A stretch of DNA of 64,000 nucleotides from Holophagales bacterium. Lineage in GTDB: Bacteria; Acidobacteriota; Thermoanaerobaculia; Multivoradales; Multivoraceae. The position numbers and the translations under genes were made by a program. Below are positions 1 to 7,836 of this stretch, piece by piece. Where the stretch lies: contig VYDI01000009.1 of assembly GCA_009843505.1 (NCBI GenBank), forward strand, positions 119,214 to 183,213. The letters run 5' to 3'. The notes under the pieces are model-generated. The model did no database searches, was not told the origin of the DNA, and was given only the letters and a program-made list of their open reading frames with translations. Position 1 is the stretch's first letter. The number at the start of each line of letters is the position of its first letter.

Positions 1-1
1 C

Positions 2-508
2 AAGGACGTCGTCATCCTGCTCGACTCGATCACTCGCCTGGCGCGCGCCTACAACACGGTGCAGCCGCCTTCGGGGAAGGTGCTGTCCGGAGGCATCGAC
101 GCCAACGCCCTGCAGCGCCCGAAGCGGTTCTTCGGCGCAGCCCGGAACATCGAAGGGGGCGGCTCGTTGACCATCGTGGCCACGGCGCTGATCGACACGG
201 GCAGCCGGATGGACGATGTGATCTTCGAGGAGTTCAAGGGCACCGGCAACTCGGAGCTGCATCTCGACCGCAAGCTGGTCGACAAGAGGATCTTCCCGGC
301 GATCGACATCGAGAAGTCCGGCACCCGCAAGGAGGAACTGCTGCTGTCGGCGGACGATCTGCAGCGGGTCTGGGTGCTGCGCAAGGTGCTGAATCCGCTG
401 CCCACGGTCGAGGCGATGGAGGTGCTCCAGGAGCGCCTCAAGAACACGCCGTCGAATGCCGAGTTCCTGGCCGCAATGTCGAGGGGCGCAAGGGGAGCGC
501 CGAACTGA
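2..508 (+). CDS. rho: Transcription termination factor Rho, C-terminal part (5' end outside window)
   Basis: The reading frame is open from the window edge and gives the last 168 residues of Rho, the hexameric RNA-dependent ATPase/helicase that terminates transcription. Visible landmarks are the Walker B-type segment [17 protein letters not shown], the Q-loop/secondary RNA-binding region [20 protein letters not shown], and the C-terminal stretch with [23 protein letters not shown] sequence followed by LRKVLNPL. The N-terminal RNA-binding domain and Walker A lie upstream of the window. The stop TGA (506-508) overlaps the likely start of the next gene, so the two are probably cotranscribed. Confidence 0.97.
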   Translation, partial: KDVVILLDSITRLARAYNTVQPPSGKVLSGGIDANALQRPKRFFGAARNIEGGGSLTIVATALIDTGSRMDDVIFEEFKGTGNSELHLDRKLVDKRIFPAIDIEKSGTRKEELLLSADDLQRVWVLRKVLNPLPTVEAMEVLQERLKNTPSNAEFLAAMSRGARGAPN

Positions 509-1815
509 GTCCCGCACCCGCAAGCCCCCGGGTCGCCGTTCTGCCGACCGCGCCCGCCTCGATCCTGGCCGACTATCACGAACTCCTGAACCTCGCGGGC
601 TACCGCGAGGTGGTCGATCCGTCCGTCGACACGGCGCTCAAGATCAACATCTCCTGGCACTTCTTCTACCCGGGCAGCTCGACCACGCCCTGGCAGCTCG
701 AAGGGGTGGTGCGGGCGATGGAGAAGGACGGCTACGACCCGGAGCTGATTCACGGCTGCCACAACCGCACCGTGGTCATCGACGCTCGGCTGGGCGAGCG
801 GGAGAACAAGCAGATCGACGTCATCGAGGCGCACGGCCTGCGCAACGTCCACCTCTACGAGGAGGGCGAGGAGTGGCTTCCGGTCCGGGAGGCCGTGGGC
901 GATCTCGCCACGCGGTTCCTGTGTCTGAACGATGTCTACCCGGGGGGCTTTCACATTCCGGCACGGTTCGTGGGCGAGAACATCATCCACCTGCCGACGG
1001 TCAAGACGCACGTGTTCACGACCACGACCGGGGCGATGAAGAACGCGTTCGGCGGGCTCCTGAACGAGCGCCGGCATTGGACCCATCCGGTCATCCACGA
1101 GACCCTGGTCGACCTGCTGATGATCCAGCAGCACATCCATCGGGGCGTGTTCGCGGCCATGGACGGCACCTTCGCGGGCGACGGCCCGGGACCGCGCTGC
1201 ATGATCCCGCGGATTGGCAACGTGATTCTGGCCAGCGCGGACCAGGTCGCGATCGACGCCGTGGCCGCGAAGCTGATGGGATTCGACCCGCTCTCGATCC
1301 GCTACATTCGGCTCGCGCACGATCTCGGGCTCGGCTGCGGCGACCCGCGGGACGTCGAGATCGTGGGCGACCCGGCGGTCGCCGGCAGGAGCTGGGGCTT
1401 CGTCGGTCCCTTCCGGAAGATGACCTTCGCCGCGAAGATGCAGCACAAGATCTACTGGGGGCCGCTGCGGCGCCCCGTCGAGTGGTCGCTGCGCACGTTT
1501 CTTGCTCCCTGGGCGTATCTCGCGAGCGTCCTCTACCACGACTCCTTCTGGTACCCGTACAAGGCGAAACGGCAGATGGCCGAGGCCCTGGCGAGCCCCT
1601 GGGGGCGTCTGTTCGCCGGCTGGGAGCAGGCCCGCACGGACGGGCGTGGCTACCCGGAGATCGCCGCCCGGCCGACGGCCGCGTTCCGGACCGGCTGGCG
1701 GGCCTTCCTGACGTCGCTTCGTATCCTCTGGACCTGTGTGCGGGAAGCGCCTGAAGTCGCCATGCGCCTGAGCCGGCGCTCGGACGCCGCCGGCGTTCGC
1801 GGTTCGGGTTCCTGA
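505..1815 (+). CDS. DUF362 domain-containing protein, probable CTG start
   Basis: Protein of 436 residues resembling the DUF362 family (biochemical role not established). The conserved core includes [38 protein letters not shown] and [16 protein letters not shown]. The first canonical start in frame is GTG at 610. However, the frame upstream reads [20 protein letters not shown] and flows straight into the core, so translation must begin earlier. A CTG at 505 lies eight bases after a strong AGGGGAG (490-497) and overlaps the rho stop, so I use it. No ferredoxin-type cysteine cluster is visible. Family membership is solid; the start is an inference. Confidence 0.8.
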   Translation: MSPAPASPRVAVLPTAPASILADYHELLNLAGYREVVDPSVDTALKINISWHFFYPGSSTTPWQLEGVVRAMEKDGYDPELIHGCHNRTVVIDARLGERENKQIDVIEAHGLRNVHLYEEGEEWLPVREAVGDLATRFLCLNDVYPGGFHIPARFVGENIIHLPTVKTHVFTTTTGAMKNAFGGLLNERRHWTHPVIHETLVDLLMIQQHIHRGVFAAMDGTFAGDGPGPRCMIPRIGNVILASADQVAIDAVAAKLMGFDPLSIRYIRLAHDLGLGCGDPRDVEIVGDPAVAGRSWGFVGPFRKMTFAAKMQHKIYWGPLRRPVEWSLRTFLAPWAYLASVLYHDSFWYPYKAKRQMAEALASPWGRLFAGWEQARTDGRGYPEIAARPTAAFRTGWRAFLTSLRILWTCVREAPEVAMRLSRRSDAAGVRGSGS

Positions 1816-1835
1816 GCCCGCCTTTCGCGGTTTCG

Positions 1836-3905
1836 ATGCCCGGTCGGCGGTGGCAGGAGACCGGTGCCGCCTTCGCCGTCGTGTCGGCCCTGGCTGTGGT
1901 TCTGTTCCACGCCGGGACGTTCCACAACGGGGCCACCGGGTTCTCCCTGGCCGCCGGCGCCGTTTTGCTGCTCGTGTTCGCGTTTGCGGGCCGGGGGGCG
2001 TTTCTGGATCCGTTGGCGCTCGGGCGAGGCGGGTCGCCGTGGTGGCCGGCGCTTCTCGGCGCCCTCTGGTTGTCCATGCTGCTGAGCTGGGTTCAGTCAC
2101 CGGTCGGCAGAGCCGGCGAGGCGGTCGTCCTCTTCCTCCTGCCCGCGGCCTGGGCGGCCGCGGGAATCGGCCGATTCCTCGGCTCGGACGCGGCCGTTCG
2201 CCTGGCTCTGGCCGGCTTGGCCGTGGTTGGCGTGTCGGCGTCGACCTGGGCGTTGGCCATGCAGCCGCTTCACGAACAGGGCCGGGCCGCGCTGCCGATC
2301 GGTCACCACAACCAGTTGGCGCTGGTGCTCGTGGCGATTCTGCCGCCTGCCGTGCTCGGCGCCTGGCGGGCCGCCGGACCGGATCGGCGGAGGTTCCGTC
2401 AGGTTGCGGCGCTCTTCGCCGGCGCGGTCCTGGTCTGGACGCTCGCCGCCACCGGTTCGATGTCCGGGTTGGCGGCGCTGGTCGTGCAGGCGGTGGCGGC
2501 TGCGGCGTGGCTTCTCTGGCGGAGCAGGGGCCGGCGGTTGCTCGTGCCGCTCGCGGCACTGCTGGCTCTGGCGGCCGGACTGGCGCTTGCGACAGCCTGG
2601 GCGGGCTCCCGGCTCGACGTGCCGGACCCGATCGGCCGTCTGGGCGCGGTCCTGCGGCTCGAGGATCCGTCGCTCCTGGCGCGCCGCACCTATGCCGAGG
2701 CTGCTGTTTCCGGCTTCGCGGAACGTCCGCTGTTCGGCTGGGGTCCGGGTTCCACGAGCTGGACGCTGGCGAACCACTGGCGGCCGGCGCCGGGCGTGCA
2801 TCCGCCGGGCGAGGTGATCACGGATGCCCACAGCCTGCTGGCCCAGGCGCCCTACGAACTCGGGATTGTCGGTTCAGCCTTGCTGCTGTTGCTGGCAGCG
2901 CGCTACGGCCGTGTTCGCCTGGGTGAGCTGAGCGATCCCCGCGTGCGGGATCCGGAACTCCTGGCGGCGGCGCTGCTCGGGCTGACGGGTGCCGGAGTTT
3001 GCCTGGTCTTCGGGGTCTTCGCGGTGGTGACGGCGGTTCCCGCAGTGCTGATCCTCAATCTGGGCCTGGCAGCCGGCGCGTCTGGCCGGCTGCCTCCGGT
3101 CCTGGGCAGAGGCCGCTGGCGGCAAGGGCTTCGGATCGCCTTCTTTCTGTTCCTTGTCGCCGCCCTGGGCTGGACCTGGCAGCGGACGTCGGCCGCTCGG
3201 GCATACGCACTCGCCGTGACCGGGGAGACGGCCGACATGCCGGCGTCTGAGGCGGCCGCCCGCGATCCTTCGTTCCCCCTCTACCACGTTCGCCTCGATC
3301 CCTGGACCGCAGCCGAGGTCGCGGATGGTCTGGCGCCGCTGTGGTTGCTGGCCGGGGTCGACCGGAACGTGGACGTCGACAGGCGGCGGCTGGCGCTCGA
3401 GCGGGCCTGCGACCTCGACCCGCTGTCGGCGCTCGCCCCGTTCGAACTCATGCTTCTCTTGCGCGAAGGGGGCGCCGCGGCCACCGATCCGCGGGTAGCC
3501 GTGCGGGCGTCGCGCGCGATTCTGGCCGAGCCGTTGCTGCTGGCCGCGGCCGCCTTCGAGGGAGATCCGGACCTCCGGGCCGAGCTGCATCGGGGGATCC
3601 AGTCGTGGCCGGGACTTCCGCCGGGATGGCTGGCGGCGTTCGAGGAGTTGTGGTTCGGCCTCGACTGGTCTAACGGACAGGAGGGTCCACCCCGTGACGT
3701 ACTGTCGGTGGACGCCGATGGTCGGCCCGCGGTCTCCTTCAGCCTGTTCGCGTTCCGGCGTCAGCCCTGGCCGCTGTCGATCGGCGCCGTGCCGCTCCGG
3801 AGTCATCGCCTCGACTTCGTCGCGGCTCACGACCTGCCGGCCGTGACGCGATTGCCCGAGACCGCGCCGGAACCGTTCTGGATCCGTCGCTGCGGCGTGG
3901 AGTAG
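1836..3905 (+). CDS. O-antigen ligase/Wzy-like polytopic membrane protein
   Basis: Protein of 689 residues with about ten or more hydrophobic segments in the first 440 residues, followed by a mostly soluble C-terminal region of about 240 residues. Motifs typical of the O-antigen ligase/polymerase superfamily are present: [16 protein letters not shown] near residue 150 and a periplasmic-loop motif [13 protein letters not shown] followed by [16 protein letters not shown] near residues 295-345. Family members join or polymerise lipid-linked glycans at the periplasmic face of the inner membrane. The substrate here cannot be read from sequence. The C-terminal part has TPR-like alanine/leucine-rich stretches but no recognised domain. 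It starts 20 bases after the DUF362 gene and lacks an obvious ribosome-binding site. Confidence 0.75.
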   Translation: MPGRRWQETGAAFAVVSALAVVLFHAGTFHNGATGFSLAAGAVLLLVFAFAGRGAFLDPLALGRGGSPWWPALLGALWLSMLLSWVQSPVGRAGEAVVLFLLPAAWAAAGIGRFLGSDAAVRLALAGLAVVGVSASTWALAMQPLHEQGRAALPIGHHNQLALVLVAILPPAVLGAWRAAGPDRRRFRQVAALFAGAVLVWTLAATGSMSGLAALVVQAVAAAAWLLWRSRGRRLLVPLAALLALAAGLALATAWAGSRLDVPDPIGRLGAVLRLEDPSLLARRTYAEAAVSGFAERPLFGWGPGSTSWTLANHWRPAPGVHPPGEVITDAHSLLAQAPYELGIVGSALLLLLAARYGRVRLGELSDPRVRDPELLAAALLGLTGAGVCLVFGVFAVVTAVPAVLILNLGLAAGASGRLPPVLGRGRWRQGLRIAFFLFLVAALGWTWQRTSAARAYALAVTGETADMPASEAAARDPSFPLYHVRLDPWTAAEVADGLAPLWLLAGVDRNVDVDRRRLALERACDLDPLSALAPFELMLLLREGGAAATDPRVAVRASRAILAEPLLLAAAAFEGDPDLRAELHRGIQSWPGLPPGWLAAFEELWFGLDWSNGQEGPPRDVLSVDADGRPAVSFSLFAFRRQPWPLSIGAVPLRSHRLDFVAAHDLPAVTRLPETAPEPFWIRRCGVE

Positions 3906-3923
3906 CCCTGCCGCCGCGTGGAC

Positions 3924-4565
3924 TCAGGCCACGCCGGTGGCTGCGGCGCCCGCTGCGGCAGAACGGTTGCGGCCGGCGTGTTTGGCCTGGTACATGGCGT
4001 TGTCGGCGAGTTGCAGAAGGCGTGTCGCGGCGCCTGCCGGGCTCGGCGTCTCGTTGCGGTCGCCGACGGCCTCGGCCCGCATCGAGGCGGCGCCGATCGA
4101 GCAGGTTACGTGGACCAGCGGACCGCGGCGCGGCGGCTCGCCGCCGGCGAGCATGGTGGCGGCAAGGATGGTCCGGAGACGCTCGCCGTGACGGAGGCAA
4201 CCATCGAGGTCGGCGCCGGGCAGTACGACGACGAACTCGTCGCCGCCGTAGCGGGCGGCGAAGCCCCCTGCCTGCCGGGCAGCGGTGTCCACCAACCCGG
4301 CGACCTGGATCAGGATCCGGCTGCCGGTCACGTGGCCGTGGCGGTCGTTCACGTTCTTGAAGCGGTCCAGATCGATGAACAGCAGGCCGGTGTTTCCGCC
4401 GTCGCGCTCCGTGGCCCGGATCGTTTCGGTGAGCGCCTTGTGCAACGCGCGGTCGTCGAAGAGGCCGGTCAGGCTGTCGCGGCGTACGTCGACGGCGCCC
4501 GGGACGCCGGTGACTTCGCGGAGAGCCGCCGCGGCCCTCGCCGCGAACTCGTCAGGAGCGGGCAT
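3924..4565 (-). CDS. GGDEF-domain diguanylate cyclase (stand-alone, cytosolic)
   Basis: Protein of 213 residues consisting almost only of a GGDEF domain, predicted to make cyclic di-GMP from two GTP. The DSLTGLFDDR motif opens the domain, FIDLDRFKNVND supplies the metal-binding aspartate, YGGDEFVVVLPG is the intact active-site loop, and CSIGAA plus ADNAMYQAKHAGRN complete the fold. The product-inhibition RxxD site five residues before GGDEF is absent (QAGG there). No signal peptide, membrane segment or sensor domain is seen, so it may depend on a partner for dimerisation. Its start overlaps the 3' end of the molybdopterin oxidoreductase gene by 14 bases, implying cotranscription. Confidence 0.9.
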   Translation of the reverse strand: MPAPDEFAARAAAALREVTGVPGAVDVRRDSLTGLFDDRALHKALTETIRATERDGGNTGLLFIDLDRFKNVNDRHGHVTGSRILIQVAGLVDTAARQAGGFAARYGGDEFVVVLPGADLDGCLRHGERLRTILAATMLAGGEPPRRGPLVHVTCSIGAASMRAEAVGDRNETPSPAGAATRLLQLADNAMYQAKHAGRNRSAAAGAAATGVA

Positions 4566-6876
4566 CGGAGATCGGTTCCAGGCGAGCCGGGACGCTCTTG
4601 TGCCACGGCGTGCCGGCGATGGGATCGCGGTCGGTGGCGTCGGTCAACTCGTTCGGCGCGACGCCGTCGAGCGTGCGCCGACCGGCTTCGTCCGGATAGT
4701 CGAGGCCGAGACCGTTCGGAAGGGAGATGTGCCCGTCCTGCATGCGGTCGCTGATCGCTGCGAGGACCTGGGTGGCGCCCTGCGAAGTAACCAGCCGGAC
4801 CAGGTCGCCGTCCCCGATCTCGAGGGTCGCCGCGTCGTTCGGCGAGAGAGTCAGCGCCTCCTCGAGGGCCTTGCGCCGCCACCCGGGATCGCGGTAGATC
4901 GTGTTCGCGGTGAAGGAGCGGCGCTCGCCGGCCGAGAGCACGAGGGGGAACGCTTCGCTGGTGATGGCGGGACCATCCTCGGCGGCCAGCTCGTCGACCG
5001 CCTCGAACAGCTCCGGAATCGCGAGCTGGAGCCGGCCGGTCGCTGTCTGGACGCGTTCCCAACTGACCTCCGGCGCGTCGACGGAGAACACGAGCCCCTG
5101 CGGGCTGTCGATGATGGCGTCGAAGAGAGCGTCGCCCAGTTCATGGTCGTCGCCCTCGATGCCCGCCCGGCGCACCGAATCGGCGAAGCGGCGGGCGCAG
5201 ATCTGGGCAGCGCTCCACAGGGCCGCCCCGGACTTCGCGCTCGCGGGCAAGGTCTCGCCCAGGGTCCGGTAGAGGAGGGCGGGCGCCGGTCCCGCGAGTT
5301 CGGGCTGCTCCCGCATCGTCGCCTTGAACGTCTCCGCGAACCTGGCTCGTCCGCTTTCGCGCAGGGCGGCGCGGAGTTTCTCGACGTGCCCGGCCGAGAA
5401 GCCGCCGAGGGCCTCGGTGAGCCGGCAGTGGATCTCCGGCTCCGGCAGTGGTCCCGCCTTGTCCGTTGCCGGTGGCGGCAGCAGCGCCCGCCGCAGGAAG
5501 AAGGCGTTCTCCGGGAACTCGAAGTTGAAGAACACCGCCTCCGCCTTCTCGTACTGCGTGGTCGCCGGCAGCACGTAGTCGGCGAGCCGGGCTGTCTCCG
5601 TCATCGCGACGTCGATCACCACGACGCAGTCGAGCGCTCGTAGCGCAGCGCGCATCTTCCTGCTCTCCGCCAGCGAGTGGACCGGGTTGGCGCTCTCGAC
5701 AAGCATCGCCCGAAAGCGCTGTGGGTGATCGGCGAGGATCTCGTCGGCGATCCGGTTGCAGGGCACCAGGCCCGCGATCACCGGGGCTCCGGTCACCGGC
5801 GTCGTGCGCGGGCCCGAGGAGCGTGCTGCGGTGAGCGGGACGATCGAGGTCGGGACGTTGTGGGCCCCCTCCTTGCCGAAGTTCCCGGTCAGCATCCAGA
5901 GCAGGCGCTGGAGATAGCTGACCAGGGTCGAGTTCCGGTTCATCTGGACGCCGAGATCTTCGAAGACCGAGACGCTCGACGCCCTGGCGATGCGGCGCAC
6001 GGTTTCGCGCACGAGGTCCTCGGAGACGCCGCACACGGAGCACGCCGCGGGGATGTCGACCTGTTCGAGGCTGGGGCGCACGTCGTCGAAGCCGTCGGTG
6101 TGCCGGGCGATGAACTCGCGGTCCGCGAGCCCCTCCTCCAGCAGGACGCCGAGCATCGCGGCGAGGAGCCAGGCGTCTGTCCCGGGCTTTACCTGGAGGA
6201 AGATGTCGGCCAGGTCCGCGGTCTCGGAGCGCCGGACGTCGATGACGATGAGGCAGCGTTCCGGGTCCTTCGCGAGCTCGCGCAGCGTGACCCGGGCGCG
6301 CGGGATTCCGTGCGACTGCCACGGGTTCTTACCCAGGAAGATGCCGACTTCGCAGCGGTGGAAGTCGCCGCGCGTGTGCGCGCCGACCATCTGGCCCGCG
6401 ACCCACATCTCGCCCGTCTTCTCCTGCGCGAGGGCGTTGGACCGGTACACGGAACCCAGTGTGCGCAGCGTGGAGCGGGCATAGAAGCCGGGCAGGTGAT
6501 TTCCCTGGCCGCCGCCACCGTAGTAGAAGATCGACTCGCCGCCGAAACGGTCCCGCACCTCGGCGAGCCGTGTCGTCACCTCGCGGACCGCCGTGTCCCA
6601 GTCGATTTCTTCGAAGCCGCCGTCCGGGCGCCGCCGCAGCGGCGACAGGACGCGGTCACGGCTGTTCTGGTAGTGGTTCAGACGCCCGGCCTTCTGGCAG
6701 ACGTAGCCCTTCGAGACGGGGTTCGCACGGTCTCCGCGCAGGCGCGCGAACTGCCGTCCGTCGTCGCCGCCCAACTGGACCTCGATGCCGCAGTTGTTCT
6801 CGCACAGGATGCACGCGGTCGGCTCCCAGGGGGGCGCCTGTTCCGGCTGGGTCGGCTGTCGGCTTTCTGGTTCCAT
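4552..6876 (-). CDS. Molybdopterin-dependent oxidoreductase (formate dehydrogenase/nitrate reductase superfamily)
   Basis: Protein of 774 residues. The N-terminus carries a [4Fe-4S] site, Cys22-x2-Cys25-x3-Cys29 with Cys60, followed by the large Mo-bisMGD catalytic domains (GNHLPGFYARSTLRTLGS, GIFLGKNPWQSHGIPRA, MLVESANPVHSLAESRKM) and a C-terminal molydopterin dinucleotide-binding beta-barrel ending near LPNGLGLDYPDE. No Cys or Sec is seen where formate dehydrogenases carry the metal ligand (SNALAQEKTGEMW), so the substrate is uncertain. The frame runs further upstream, but that part overlaps rsmA on the other strand. The ATG at 6876 has a good AGGAG five bases before it. No Tat signal is visible, so it is probably cytoplasmic. 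moaC near 14 kb shows molybdenum-cofactor synthesis capacity. Confidence 0.88.
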   Translation of the reverse strand: MEPESRQPTQPEQAPPWEPTACILCENNCGIEVQLGGDDGRQFARLRGDRANPVSKGYVCQKAGRLNHYQNSRDRVLSPLRRRPDGGFEEIDWDTAVREVTTRLAEVRDRFGGESIFYYGGGGQGNHLPGFYARSTLRTLGSVYRSNALAQEKTGEMWVAGQMVGAHTRGDFHRCEVGIFLGKNPWQSHGIPRARVTLRELAKDPERCLIVIDVRRSETADLADIFLQVKPGTDAWLLAAMLGVLLEEGLADREFIARHTDGFDDVRPSLEQVDIPAACSVCGVSEDLVRETVRRIARASSVSVFEDLGVQMNRNSTLVSYLQRLLWMLTGNFGKEGAHNVPTSIVPLTAARSSGPRTTPVTGAPVIAGLVPCNRIADEILADHPQRFRAMLVESANPVHSLAESRKMRAALRALDCVVVIDVAMTETARLADYVLPATTQYEKAEAVFFNFEFPENAFFLRRALLPPPATDKAGPLPEPEIHCRLTEALGGFSAGHVEKLRAALRESGRARFAETFKATMREQPELAGPAPALLYRTLGETLPASAKSGAALWSAAQICARRFADSVRRAGIEGDDHELGDALFDAIIDSPQGLVFSVDAPEVSWERVQTATGRLQLAIPELFEAVDELAAEDGPAITSEAFPLVLSAGERRSFTANTIYRDPGWRRKALEEALTLSPNDAATLEIGDGDLVRLVTSQGATQVLAAISDRMQDGHISLPNGLGLDYPDEAGRRTLDGVAPNELTDATDRDPIAGTPWHKSVPARLEPISDARS

Positions 6877-6955
6877 GGCGGCTCCTGAACGGCGGACGGG
6901 CTGGCGTGAGCTTATGCGGAGCGCGTGGTTGGTCGGGCTGCTACCGTGCAGGCCG

Positions 6956-7744
6956 GTGACTGCACCGGGCAAGAGCGATCCGCCGCTCCGCCGATCCCTC
7001 GGCCAGCACCACCTCCGACACGCGGCGTCGGCGGCTCCCGCGGTCGACTTCCTGGACGTGTCCGGCCGGACGGTGATCGAGATCGGTCCCGGCGGCGGCG
7101 TGCTGACGCGACTGCTCCTGGAGCGAGGCGCGAGCCGCGTCATCGCCTGCGAGCTCGATCCTTCGTGGGCCTTCGCGTTGCGCCGGCGACTCACTGACCG
7201 GCGCATCCGGCTCGCGGTCGGCGACGCCTGCGACCTGGACTACGAGCGTGCGCCCGTCGCAACCCGGATCGCCGGCAACCTGCCCTACAACGTGGCCACG
7301 CGGATCGTTTCCCGGGTGCTCGAGCGCGCCCCGGTCGGCCTGCGGTCGGCCTTTCTGGTTCAGCGCGAGGTCGCGGACCGGTTGACGGCGGCGCCGGGCG
7401 ACGGGGCCTACGGCTCGTTGACGGTGCTGACCCAGGCCCGCGCCGCCGCGCGCCGTCTGGCCGTCGTCATGCCGGGGAGCTTCGTGCCGCCGCCGGCCGT
7501 CACCAGCGCCTTCGTGGGCCTGGAACGGATCAAGTCTCCCATCGCGGAGGAGGAGTGGACCGACTTCAGGGCCTTCGTTCGAACCGCGTTCAGCCGCCGG
7601 CGCAAGACCCTGTTGAACAACCTGGTCGCGGTCATGGAGCGGCCCGCGGCGGCCGCGGCGATCGCGGCTTCGGGGCTGCCTCCGGGGATCCGGGCGGAGG
7701 CCCTCGGCGTGGGAGAGTTCGTCGAGCTGTTTCGCGTCGGCTGA
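6956..7744 (+). CDS. rsmA: 16S rRNA dimethyladenosine transferase RsmA/KsgA
   Basis: Protein of 262 residues that dimethylates two adjacent adenines near the 3' end of 16S rRNA using S-adenosylmethionine. It has the SAM-binding motif VIEIGPGGGVLTRLLL, the catalytic motif NLPYNVATRIV and the PPPAVTSAFVGL segment, followed by a C-terminal helical domain (AFSRRRKTLLNNL). The N-terminal LGQHHLR is a variant of the usual LGQNFL. The start chosen is GTG 6956, which yields a normal-length N-terminus; ATG 6914 in frame would add 14 residues. It is divergent from the molybdoenzyme gene across 79 bases. Confidence 0.92.
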   Translation: MTAPGKSDPPLRRSLGQHHLRHAASAAPAVDFLDVSGRTVIEIGPGGGVLTRLLLERGASRVIACELDPSWAFALRRRLTDRRIRLAVGDACDLDYERAPVATRIAGNLPYNVATRIVSRVLERAPVGLRSAFLVQREVADRLTAAPGDGAYGSLTVLTQARAAARRLAVVMPGSFVPPPAVTSAFVGLERIKSPIAEEEWTDFRAFVRTAFSRRRKTLLNNLVAVMERPAAAAAIAASGLPPGIRAEALGVGEFVELFRVG

Positions 7745-7760
7745 GTTGCTCAACCGAATA

Positions 7761-7789
7761 TAGCCATATCCCGTTTTGTAGGCTAGAAT
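7761..7789 (+). promoter_or_regulatory. Sigma70-type promoter candidate for ftsK
   Basis: TAGCCA at 7761-7766 and TAGAAT at 7784-7789 are separated by 17 bases inside a locally AT-rich stretch between rsmA and ftsK. Expected transcription start is near 7796, about 40 bases before the ftsK ATG. Assigned from sequence pattern only. Confidence 0.55.
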
Positions 7790-7836
7790 CGTTAGCCCGT
7801 GCATGTTCCCGTCCACGCTTGGTGGGGAGGGCGTCG

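Noticed and set aside
49..2559. An 836-codon open frame on the minus strand
   Set aside because: Antisense to rho, the DUF362 gene and the O-antigen-ligase-like gene; Arg/Pro-rich low-complexity product with no domain. Long shadow frames are expected at this GC content.
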